From assembly GCF_009830945.1 (NCBI RefSeq), contig NZ_ML776454.1, positions 311,240 to 375,239 on the forward strand: a DNA stretch of 64,000 bases, given 5' to 3'. The notes beneath the pieces are model-generated. The model ran no database searches and was not told the origin of the DNA. It saw only the letters and a list, made by a program, of their open reading frames with translations. The translations under genes were made by a program, and so were the position numbers. Source of the DNA: Nocardiopsis sp. FR4 (lineage in GTDB: Bacteria; Actinomycetota; Actinomycetes; Streptosporangiales; Streptosporangiaceae). This document shows, piece after piece, positions 28,747 through 38,499 of the stretch. The number at the start of each line of letters is the position of its first letter. The stretch's first letter is position 1.

Positions 28747-29027
28747 CGGCTCACCTCCGCACAACTTCTCTGATCGGGGGATGTGTACCCCCACTGGGAC
28801 GGCCCCCGTCCGCCCCCGGTTCGAGACGGTTCGGCCCGGGGCCGTACTGGGGGAAGGTGTCGGCGCGCCCTCGCTCCTCCGGGGTGGGGAAGGACGGGGG
28901 AACGGGAATGCCCTGCTTGGCGGTCAGAATACATCACGAACTGGTCACGGTTGACTCCGTGCGCGTGTGACCGCCGACCGGCACGAGTCTAGGGCGTTTC
29001 CGGGACCGCCCCTCCCCCGGGAACACC
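28747..29027. other. intergenic region upstream of the DUF218 gene
   Basis: Together with the terminator that follows, 330 bp separate the DUF218 start from the ppdK stop. The promoter for the DUF218 gene should lie here; I could not pick a convincing -35/-10 pair. No ORF with coding character. Confidence 0.5.
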
Positions 29028-29059
29028 GCGGACGCGGTGGCCGCCGCCACCGCGTCCGC
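29028..29059 (-). terminator. terminator downstream of ppdK
   Basis: Perfect 14-bp stem (GCGGACGCGGTGGC and its complement) with a 4-nt loop, 18 bp after the ppdK stop. GC-rich, no T-tract, typical of actinobacterial terminators. Confidence 0.75.
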
Positions 29060-29076
29060 CGTGCGTCCGGACCCCG

Positions 29077-31770
<2,694 letters not shown>

Positions 31771-32157
31771 GGGGGTGCTCCCTCGTCTCTCGATGACCCG
31801 GCGCTGGGTCGGCGCCTGTGCCCGGTTGGGCGGGACTCTATCCACACCGTGCGGGCTTCCTCCTTCACGAACTCCCTCTTTTCGCCATATCCGCAGTTAA
31901 GAGCTATTAAAGAGGTCTATACCAATGGTCTATCGCAGATACACGGGCCCCCGGTCGCCGAATCCACCGCACCCGGCCCGCGGAGACCGCAACACCCCTG
32001 CTCACGGTCGTGCTCGAGCTCACAATCCCGCTTTCCGCCCGTGATCTTCTCCTCAGGGGCGTGCCCTACCAATCCGGTTTCACACCCACCACACGGGGCA
32101 GTTTGGCACCAGCACCGAAGGGTCTCCTGTGCCCGGGAACACAGCCATACCGGAAGG
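31771..32157. other. divergent control region between ppdK and trhA
   Basis: AT-richer than its surroundings around 31880-31940 (AGTTAAGAGCTATTAAAG). It contains the GGTCTATACC-type sites listed separately and must hold the ppdK promoter. No coding potential seen. Confidence 0.55.
31913..31933. promoter_or_regulatory. candidate GntR-family (DasR-like) operator upstream of ppdK
   Basis: AGGTCTATACCA (31913-31924) is an imperfect dyad close to the DasR consensus core TGGTCTAGACCA, followed 3 nt later by a half-site GGTCTAT. DasR in Streptomyces controls GlcNAc and PTS genes; PEP metabolism would fit, but no DasR gene is in the window and the assignment is inference. Confidence 0.45.
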
Positions 32158-32179
32158 TAACCTACGGTTCCGTAGGTTA
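32158..32179. promoter_or_regulatory. perfect inverted-repeat operator upstream of trhA
   Basis: Two 10-bp arms (TAACCTACGG and its exact complement) around a 2-bp TT centre, 52 bp before the trhA start. Size and symmetry are those of a TetR-family operator, and it overlaps where the -35/-10 elements should be. No TetR gene is present in the window. Confidence 0.7.
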
Positions 32180-32231
32180 GGCTGCCGGAAGGCCCGCAGA
32201 AGGGCGGACCCCGAAGACGGAGGGATGCGGC

Positions 32232-32987
32232 GTGTCGGAGGAACAGGCTCGGGGAGACGGACGCGCGGAGACCGACCGGGACGCTCCCCCCCAGCCCTCG
32301 GACCCCTCAGTGCCCGAACGGGCCGCGTCCGCCGCCGGGGACCTGCTGGAGGCGGTCAAGCCGCGCCTGCGCGGCTGGCTGCACCTGGGCACCGCTCCGT
32401 TGGCCCTGGCAGCCGGGATCGTCCTGGTGGCGCTCTCCCCCACCCTTCCCGCGCTGGCCGCCAGCGCGGTGTACGCGCTCAGCTCGGTGCTGCTGTTCAG
32501 CACCTCGGCCATCTACCACGTGGGCCGCTGGTCGCCCGGGGCGCAGCGGGTGCTGCGCCGCATGGACCACTCCAACATCTACCTCATCATCGCGGGCACC
32601 TACACGCCCTTCGTGGTGCTGGTCCTGGAGGGGACGCTGCGCGTCGCGATGCTGGCGCTCATCTGGGGCGGCGCGATCGCCGGGGTGGGCTTCAAACTGC
32701 TGTGGCTCAACGCCCCGCGCTGGCTGTCCACGGCGCTGTACCTGGCGATCGGCTGGGTGGCGGTGCTGTTCATCCCGGACCTGGTCGGCGGCACCAACCC
32801 GGCCACGTGGATCCTCATCCTGGTGGGCGGGGTGCTCTACAGCGTGGGCGCGGTGGTCTACGGGCTCAAGTGGCCCGACCCGGCCCCGCGCTGGTTCGGC
32901 TTCCACGAGATCTTCCACTCGCTGACGATCGCGGCCTTCGTCTGCCACTATGTCGCGGTGTCGTTCGTGGTCTACGCCGCGGCCTGA
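32232..32987 (+). CDS. trhA: PAQR-family membrane homeostasis protein (hemolysin III / TrhA)
   Basis: 251 residues, about seven membrane helices after an acidic cytoplasmic N-terminus. Family motifs are visible: FSTSAIYHVGRWS, MDHSNIYLIIAGTYTPF and FHEIFHSLTIAAFVCHYVAV, with the His/Asp set that binds zinc in PAQR proteins. Bacterial members influence membrane fluidity; a true hemolysin role is unlikely. GTG 32232 follows GGAGGG. Transcribed divergently from ppdK behind a perfect 22-bp dyad. Confidence 0.92.
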   Translation: MSEEQARGDGRAETDRDAPPQPSDPSVPERAASAAGDLLEAVKPRLRGWLHLGTAPLALAAGIVLVALSPTLPALAASAVYALSSVLLFSTSAIYHVGRWSPGAQRVLRRMDHSNIYLIIAGTYTPFVVLVLEGTLRVAMLALIWGGAIAGVGFKLLWLNAPRWLSTALYLAIGWVAVLFIPDLVGGTNPATWILILVGGVLYSVGAVVYGLKWPDPAPRWFGFHEIFHSLTIAAFVCHYVAVSFVVYAAA

Positions 32988-33012
32988 GAACACCGGGGCA
33001 CCGCGACCGGGT

Positions 33013-33300
33013 GTGCCGTTCGTGTTCGACCGGTACTGCGCGACGGTCCGCGACCTCGTCGCCGCCTCCGGTCCGGAGGTCGGCGGCTTCGGCTTCCCCC
33101 GCCAAGTGCCCCATCGTCCAGGACACCGGCCTCGGCACGCCCATGGAGCTCCGGCTGCGCCCGGACCGCACGGTGGACTGCGTGTCCACCGTGGAGGACG
33201 AACTGCTCGCCCCGGGACCTGGCCTCCCGCGTCATGCGCCTCTTCCGCCACGGCCGCCACCTGCACGACGCCCGCCTCGAAGCGAACCGAGCCCACACGC
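33013..33300 (+). pseudogene. possible decayed gene remnant in three frames
   Basis: Coding-like stretches with high third-position GC follow one another in three frames: FVFDRYCATVRDLVAASG (frame 1), GTPMELRLRPDRTVDCVSTVEDELL (frame 2) and MRLFRHGRHLHDARLEAN (frame 3). This pattern suggests one small gene broken by two indels. I do not recognise the protein. It may also be chance, as almost any frame is open in this GC-rich DNA. Confidence 0.35.
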
Positions 33301-33301
33301 A

Positions 33302-33341
33302 CGCCCCCGCGCTCCGGGAGGGGACCCGGTGCGCGGGGGCG
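33302..33341. terminator. long terminator hairpin after the DUF membrane gene
   Basis: CGCCCCCGCGC pairs with its complement (11 bp), then after a T-T mismatch CCGGG pairs with CCCGG around a 6-nt loop. It lies 16 bp beyond the stop of the minus-strand membrane gene and could also stop plus-strand readthrough from trhA. Confidence 0.7.
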
Positions 33342-33357
33342 CCGATCACCCTCCGGA

Positions 33358-34740
33358 TCAGGCGAAGGCGAACAGCGGCGGGAACGCCAGCACCACCAGC
33401 CCCGTCCAAGCCGCGTACACCGGCAGGTAGGCCGTCTGCCAGCGTTCGACGGCGCCGAAGGGCCGCTTGCCGCGTACGAACCCCGCCATCAGCCACGCCG
33501 ACCACGCCAGGTGCACCAGCAGCACCAGGTTCAACCCGAGCGCGGCGGTCTTGTTGGCGGTGAACCCGAACTCGGCGATGCGGGTGAGCATCGCCGTCAG
33601 CGCCACCGCGTCCACCGCGAGCGCCGCACCGACCAGCACCAGTTGGAGCCAGTCGAACACGCCCGCCGGGGCCAGCCGGTCGCGGGCGGAGACCGAGTAC
33701 AGCAGCAGGAACAGCACCAGCACCAGGACGGCGTCCATGAGGATGAGCAGTTCGCGGTCGGCCGTGGTCAGCGGCCCGTTCACCAGCAGCGCCACCAGGT
33801 CCGCGAGCAGCATCACCACCGCCAGCGGGGTGAAGACGCGGGTCAGCACGGGCGCGATGTTCTCCACCACGCTCTTCTTGGCCTCCACCAGCCACGCGCC
33901 GACCAGGAGCGCGCCGGGCAGGCCGAACGGCAGGAGCCAGTCCTCGAGGAACGGCTCGAGATCGATACCAACCAGTCCGAGCACGCCGAAGGTGAGGCCC
34001 ACCAGGACCATGGACCCCAGCATGATCAGCGCCAGGTACACCACCAGCTCGCCGGTGAACCGCACGAAGTCCATCCGCCGGTCGTGGGACTTCCACGCGC
34101 CGCCCGCGTGCAGGACCCCCACCAGCAGCCACAGCAGGACCGGGGCGTGCGTGAACGCGAGCACCGCCGTCATCCCGGGCGCCGGGAACGGCCCCGCGGT
34201 GGCCTCGAAGGGGTAGAGGTTCACCGCCAGGGCCGGGACCAGCGCGAGGGCGGCCACCGCCGCGCACACCCGCCAGGTGACGCGCCGCTTCCAGGCGAAC
34301 CAACCCGCCAGGAACGGCAGCACCGTGAAGGCGAGGTTGCGGACCAGCGCCATGTCGCCGTTGACGAACGTGAACAGGAGCTTGAGCGCCAGGCCCGCGC
34401 CGAGCGCGAACGCGAGCGCCGTGCCGAGGTCGCGCCAGCGCGCGAGGCCGCCCCCGCCGTCACCGGCCTCGGGGACCAGGACCAACTGCTTCCAGAGCCG
34501 GTGGGAGTGCTCGCGCGCGAACTCGCGGGACACCTCGTCCAGGCTGCCCATGCGCTTGACCGCGACGAGGAAGGCCTCCTCGTGATCGAGGCCGCCGGCC
34601 TCCAGGTCGGCGATCTGTTCGCGCAGGTGGTCCTCCATCTCCTCGACGTCGGAGGCGGCGATGGCCCGGCGGCGGCTCACGAAGCCGCGCCACTGGTCGA
34701 TCTGGGCCTCCAGGACGCCCGCACCCGGGGTGCCGCTCAT
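33358..34740 (-). CDS. polytopic membrane protein with permease-prefix domain, PadR partner
   Basis: 460 residues. The soluble N-terminus (QIDQWRGFVSRRRAIAASDVEEMEDHLREQI) is the short helical prefix domain often fused to permeases co-encoded with PadR regulators. It is followed by roughly ten hydrophobic segments with no transporter signature I recognise. ATG 34740 overlaps the padR stop by one base (TGATG). The pairing suggests that the regulator controls a membrane-stress or drug-response protein; the real function is unknown. Confidence 0.85.
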   Translation of the reverse strand: MSGTPGAGVLEAQIDQWRGFVSRRRAIAASDVEEMEDHLREQIADLEAGGLDHEEAFLVAVKRMGSLDEVSREFAREHSHRLWKQLVLVPEAGDGGGGLARWRDLGTALAFALGAGLALKLLFTFVNGDMALVRNLAFTVLPFLAGWFAWKRRVTWRVCAAVAALALVPALAVNLYPFEATAGPFPAPGMTAVLAFTHAPVLLWLLVGVLHAGGAWKSHDRRMDFVRFTGELVVYLALIMLGSMVLVGLTFGVLGLVGIDLEPFLEDWLLPFGLPGALLVGAWLVEAKKSVVENIAPVLTRVFTPLAVVMLLADLVALLVNGPLTTADRELLILMDAVLVLVLFLLLYSVSARDRLAPAGVFDWLQLVLVGAALAVDAVALTAMLTRIAEFGFTANKTAALGLNLVLLVHLAWSAWLMAGFVRGKRPFGAVERWQTAYLPVYAAWTGLVVLAFPPLFAFA

Positions 34741-35114
34741 CAGGCGATCCCCCCTGCCGAGGCCTCTCCCAGGAGCGGGGGCCGCGGCGCGGTCCGCCAC
34801 ACCTGCCTGAGCGCGTCGGCGACGACGTCCCACTGCCGGCGTCGCTCGGCCAGCGAACGGAGCCCCGCCGGGGTGATGGCGTAGTGCTTGCGGCGGCGTC
34901 CCGCCTCGGAGGTGCTCCAAAACGCCCGGACGTGGCCGTTGCGCTCCAGACGGTGCAGCAGCGGGTAGAGCATCCCGTCCGTCCACTGCATCCGCCCGTC
35001 GGAGAGTTCGTTGACGCGTTTGACGATCGCGTAGCCGTAGGAATCGCCCTCAGCCAGGATGCCCAGGACGAGCGGTGTGGCCGAGGCCGCGACAAGATCC
35101 TTGTCGATGTGCAT
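34740..35114 (-). CDS. PadR-family transcriptional regulator
   Basis: 124 residues. Winged helix typical of PadR: LVLGILAEGDSYGYAIVKRVNELSDGRMQWTDGMLYPLLHRLERNGHV, then RRRKHYAITPAG. First gene of a two-gene operon with the membrane protein. A nested dyad 15 bp upstream of its start is the likely autoregulatory site. Ligand unknown. Confidence 0.93.
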   Translation of the reverse strand: MHIDKDLVAASATPLVLGILAEGDSYGYAIVKRVNELSDGRMQWTDGMLYPLLHRLERNGHVRAFWSTSEAGRRRKHYAITPAGLRSLAERRRQWDVVADALRQVWRTAPRPPLLGEASAGGIA

Positions 35115-35128
35115 GCCGATATCCCATA

Positions 35129-35166
35129 CCTAGTTCCGCTAGGGATATAACCCTAGCAGAGCTAGG
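35129..35166. promoter_or_regulatory. nested inverted-repeat operator upstream of padR
   Basis: Inner arms GCTAGGG (35138-35144) and CCCTAGC (35151-35157) flank ATATAA. Outer arms CCTAG (35129-35133) and CTAGG (35162-35166) share exactly the same symmetry centre. The AT centre may include the -10 region. Fits binding of two regulator dimers. Confidence 0.75.
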
Positions 35167-35285
35167 CATAGAGGAGTTAGGTGTTGCGGCACTCGCGTTC
35201 CGGCACGCCCGCGCGGAAGGCCCGTGGCCTCGAACGGAGCCGCACGCACCCGCACCCGGGCACGGGACGGACCGCGATCGACGTT

Positions 35286-35432
35286 CACGGTTCGCTTACG
35301 CAGTAGGACAAAGCGCATCAGAGTATCGATTAACGCCCAATCCCTACCGCCAGATCGGGGACAAGGTTCCGTGGTCGCGTGCGGCCACGGGGTCGAGGGG
35401 GCGACCGGAAACCATCCCCCGGGTCCGGCCGC
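35286..35432. repeat. hairpin element, copy A
   Basis: Starts with a 26-nt block (CACGGTTCGCTTACGC then AGTAGGACAA) and ends in a stem-loop with arms GCGACCGGA (35401-35409) and TCCGGCCGC (35424-35432) around AACC...CCCCCGGG. A second copy lies exactly 400 bp downstream. No gene follows this copy directly. The stem has one A-C mismatch. Confidence 0.65.
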
Positions 35433-35685
35433 ATCGTGCCGGGACACCTTTCTGCTCTGACTGGCCAGGGGGCGCTGCCAGGGCCGGGCTCCCCACCGGG
35501 AGGAGGACGCGGCGGTCGCCCCCCTTCCGGGCGGCCGGATCCTTGGGGCCAGCGAGCCCAGGTGCGCGCCACCGCCTCGTCCTGGGCGGTCAGCCCCTTG
35601 AGGAGGTCAACGCACGGTCGCCCCGGTACGGAACCACGACCGCACCGCCCGTGACCAGCCGCCCGCGTCCGCACCGAACCGGCGT

Positions 35686-35836
35686 CACGATTCGCTCACG
35701 CGGTAGGACAAGAGGTGCGAAACCACCGCGTTCCACCTGAGGACTGGCGCTACGTTGAAAGCGGTGTCCCGGCCGTGTGCGGCCGGGGAGCCACACAGAG
35801 ACGGCCGGAAACCAATCTCCCCCCGGGTCCGGCCGT
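35686..35836. repeat. hairpin element, copy B
   Basis: Begins with CACGATTCGCTCACGC then GGTAGGACAA, matching copy A at about 22 of 26 positions. It ends in a perfect 9-bp stem ACGGCCGGA / TCCGGCCGT (35801-35809, 35828-35836) with the same loop type. The outer pair is A-T here and G-C in copy A, a compensatory change. It ends 61 bp before the GNAT start and could be its promoter/leader. Confidence 0.65.
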
Positions 35837-35897
35837 CTCCCCTGTCCGGGCTGGAAAACCGGTTGCGGGGAGCGCGGCCGCCCGTGAGGCTGGGGAC

Positions 35898-36386
35898 ATG
35901 CTGATCCGCGACGCCACGCCCGGCGACTGGCCCGTGATGTGGGCGTTCATGCAGCCCGTCATCGCCGCGGGCACCACCTTCAGCTGGGAGACCACCACCG
36001 GGTCCGAGCAGGCGCGGGAGATGTGGTTCCCGCCCGCGCCGGGGCGCACGTTCGTGGCGGTCGACGACCAGGGCACCGTGATGGGTACCGCCAACAGTGT
36101 CCGCAACCACGGGGGACCCGCTTCCCACATCGCGAGCGCGAGCTTCATGGTCGACCCCGCCCACCGGGGGCGCGGCGTCGGCCGCGCACTGGGGAACCAC
36201 GTCCTGGAGCGGGCCCGGGCCGACGGATTCCGCGCCATGCAGTTCAACGCGGTGGTGGAGACCAACACCCGGGCCGTCGCGCTGTGGCGCTCCCTGGGGT
36301 TCACGGTGATCGGCACCCTGCCCGAGGGGTTCGCCCACCCCGAGCACGGCTACGTCGGCCTGCACATCATGCACCGGAGGCTGTGA
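35898..36386 (+). CDS. GNAT-family N-acetyltransferase
   Basis: 162 residues. Acetyl-CoA binding motif A is visible as FMVDPAHRGRGVGRALGNHVLERARADGF, and motif B as NTRAVALWRSLGFTVIGTLPEGF. The latter is close to the Pat/phosphinothricin-type acetyltransferases that modify small amines. The true substrate is unknown. ATG 35898 fits the usual GNAT N-terminus (MLIRDATPGDWPVM); the frame extends upstream through the repeat element. Monocistronic, followed by a strong terminator. Confidence 0.9.
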   Translation: MLIRDATPGDWPVMWAFMQPVIAAGTTFSWETTTGSEQAREMWFPPAPGRTFVAVDDQGTVMGTANSVRNHGGPASHIASASFMVDPAHRGRGVGRALGNHVLERARADGFRAMQFNAVVETNTRAVALWRSLGFTVIGTLPEGFAHPEHGYVGLHIMHRRL

Positions 36387-36398
36387 GCCCGGAACACG

Positions 36399-36437
36399 GA
36401 ACCGCCCGGGCCCCTCTTCCGGGGGCCCGGGCGGTTC
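36399..36437. terminator. bidirectional terminator between GNAT and glyS
   Basis: Two perfect 16-bp arms (GAACCGCCCGGGCCCC and its complement) with a 7-nt loop, placed between convergent stops at 36386 and 36469. Confidence 0.85.
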
Positions 36438-36468
36438 TCGCGTTCGCGGTCGGCGCGAGCAGCGGCTC

Positions 36469-37857
36469 CTAGCAGCCCGGCAGGCGCTCGAACAGGTAGG
36501 TCTCGACGCGGTCCAGGGAGACGCGCTCCTGGGACATGGTGTCGCGCTCGCGCACGGTCACCGCGTCGTCCTCAAGGGTGTCGAAGTCCACCGTGACGCA
36601 GAACGGGGTGCCGATCTCGTCCTGGCGGCGGTAGCGGCGGCCGATCGCACCTGCGTCGTCGAACTCCACGTTCCAGCGACGGCGCAGGCGAGCGGCCAGG
36701 TCGCGGGCCTTGGGCGAGAGGTCGGCGTTGCGCGAGAGCGGCAGGACCGCGGCCTTGACCGGGGCCAGGCGCGGGTCCAGGCGCATCACGGCGCGCTTCT
36801 CCATCTTGCCCTTGGCGTTGGGCGCCTCGTCGACGTTGTAGGCGTCCAGCATGAACGTGAGCACCGCCCGGTCGACACCGGCCGCGGGCTCGATGACGTA
36901 GGGGATGTAGCGCTCGTTGTTCTCCTGGTCGAAGAAGGACAGGTCCACGCCCGAGGCCTCGGAGTGCGTCTTGAGGTCGTAGTCGGTGCGGTTGGCGATG
37001 CCCTCCAGCTCACCCCACTCCGAGCCCTGGAAGTTGAAGCGGTACTCGATGTCGACCGTGCGCTTGGAGTAGTGGGACAGCTTCTCCTGCGGGTGCTCGT
37101 ACAGGCGCAGGTTGTCCTTGGCGATGCCCAGGTCGACGTACCACTGGTGGCGGACGTCGATCCAGTGCTGGTGCCACTCCTCGTCCGTGCCGGGCTTGAC
37201 GAAGAACTCCATCTCCATCTGCTCGAACTCGCGGGTGCGGAAGATGAAGTTGCCCGGGGTGATCTCGTTGCGGAACGACTTGCCGATCTGGCCGATGCCG
37301 AAGGGGACCTTGCGGCGGGCGCTCTGCTCGACGTTCTTGTAGTTGATGAAGATGCCCTGGGCGGTCTCCGGGCGCAGGTAGGCCAGGCCCTTCTCGTCCT
37401 GGACCGGGCCCAGGTAGGTGCGCAGCAGGCCGTTGAACATGCGCGGCTCGGTGAAGGAGGCCTTGGCGCCGCAGTTGGGGCAGGCGATCGCGGCCAGACC
37501 CTCGGCGGGCTCGTGGCCGTGCTTCTCCTCGTAGGCCTCGATGAGGTGGTCGGCCCGGAAGCGCTTGTGGCAGGACTGGCACTCGGTGAGCGGGTCGACG
37601 AAGGCCGTCACGTGGCCGGAGGCCTCCCAGACCTCGCGGGCCAGGATGACGCTGGAGTCCAGGCCGACGATGTCCTCGCGCTCCTGCACCATGGAGCGCC
37701 ACCACTGGCGCTTGACGTTGTTCTTCAGTTCGACGCCGAGGGGGCCGTAGTCCCAGGCGGCGCGCAGACCCCCGTAGATCTCGCTGGAGGGGTAGACCAG
37801 GCCTCGGCGCTTGGCGAGGTTGACCAGTGCGTCCATTGCCTCTGACTTGGCGGCCAT
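36469..37857 (-). CDS. glyS: glycyl-tRNA synthetase, class II
   Basis: 462 residues, the single-chain alpha2 type used by actinobacteria. Catalytic-domain motifs include [28 protein letters not shown], a zinc-type CQSCHKRF...CPNCG insert, and [15 protein letters not shown]. The C-terminal anticodon-binding domain has [12 protein letters not shown]. Charges tRNA-Gly. ATG 37857 ([14 protein letters not shown]) follows GGAGAG by 8 nt; the frame extends 17 codons further but without conservation. Confidence 0.97.
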   Translation of the reverse strand: MAAKSEAMDALVNLAKRRGLVYPSSEIYGGLRAAWDYGPLGVELKNNVKRQWWRSMVQEREDIVGLDSSVILAREVWEASGHVTAFVDPLTECQSCHKRFRADHLIEAYEEKHGHEPAEGLAAIACPNCGAKASFTEPRMFNGLLRTYLGPVQDEKGLAYLRPETAQGIFINYKNVEQSARRKVPFGIGQIGKSFRNEITPGNFIFRTREFEQMEMEFFVKPGTDEEWHQHWIDVRHQWYVDLGIAKDNLRLYEHPQEKLSHYSKRTVDIEYRFNFQGSEWGELEGIANRTDYDLKTHSEASGVDLSFFDQENNERYIPYVIEPAAGVDRAVLTFMLDAYNVDEAPNAKGKMEKRAVMRLDPRLAPVKAAVLPLSRNADLSPKARDLAARLRRRWNVEFDDAGAIGRRYRRQDEIGTPFCVTVDFDTLEDDAVTVRERDTMSQERVSLDRVETYLFERLPGC

Positions 37858-38101
37858 GGGGTGACTCTCCATCCGGCTGGGTGTCGGTGGATCGCGTGCG
37901 CGATACATCGGTTGGTCGTGGAAGGCGGTGGGTGTGCGCCGCGGCCCGGGACGGGCGGCGTCGGCGGACGACCTCGTCCACCCAGGCTAGAGCACTCCGC
38001 AACCGGGCACACACGGTTTCGGCCGCGTGGACGGGCCCCGCGCGGCTCAGCCCGGCTCAGGCGAGCACTCCCTGCGGTCCGGGCGCGCGGGCCCGTCCGG
38101 C

Positions 38102-38398
38102 TCAGGCCGGCGCGTCCCCGCCGGCCATCACCTCGAAGGCGGTGGGCTCGTCGATGGCGCGGGAGAGCAGCGGCACGGCGTTGACCTTGACGTCGAAGTC
38201 GGACAGGGCCCGGCGGTAGAAGCCGGCGCCCTCCCACTCGGTGACCACGGTCCACAGGCGGGGGTCGTCGGCGGCGCGGCCCACCCGGTGGCCCCGGAAC
38301 CCGGGGCGGCGGGAGAGCACCTCGACCGCGGCCGCGGCGTCGGTCTGGAAGGCCTCGGTGTCGGCCTCGGGCACGGAGTAACGGGTGATGACGATCAC
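38102..38398 (-). CDS. antibiotic-biosynthesis-monooxygenase (ABM) domain protein
   Basis: 98 residues in the ferredoxin-like ABM fold: MIVITRYSVPEADTEAFQ, the RRPGFRGHRVGRAADDPRLWTVVTEWEG core and the FYRRALSDFDVKV helix. Such small dimeric proteins include heme-degrading and quinol-oxidising enzymes, but most are uncharacterised. GTG 38398 is the start; the much longer open frame upstream is a shadow of the teichoic-acid gene. It lies 244 bp upstream of glyS on the same strand. Confidence 0.85.
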   Translation of the reverse strand: MIVITRYSVPEADTEAFQTDAAAAVEVLSRRPGFRGHRVGRAADDPRLWTVVTEWEGAGFYRRALSDFDVKVNAVPLLSRAIDEPTAFEVMAGGDAPA

Positions 38399-38499
38399 GG
38401 AACCATTGTGGCCCAAGCCCGGGATCTCCGAACGGTTGCCCGCAGGACCGCGCCCCGCCCGGAGGCGCGGTCGCGCCCGCGACGGCGCCTCCGGGCCGG

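Larger units (their letters stand above)
35115..35897. other. 783-bp intergenic region between padR and the GNAT gene
   Basis: No convincing gene. It holds the PadR dyad (35129-35166), the two copies of a hairpin element (35286-35432 and 35686-35836) and 253 bp between them. A minus-strand frame in that interval (DLLKGLTAQDEAVARTWARWP near 35560-35620) has a protein-like look and could be a gene fragment, but I cannot identify it. Confidence 0.6.

Noticed and set aside
26068-28773. A 901-codon plus-strand frame across dgt and the DUF218 gene
   Set aside because: It spans three minus-strand genes and their gaps; product is biased and motif-free.
33358-34986. Longer start for the PadR-linked membrane protein
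   Set aside because: The extra N-terminus lies within padR; ATG 34740 overlaps the padR stop as TGATG and starts the known prefix domain.
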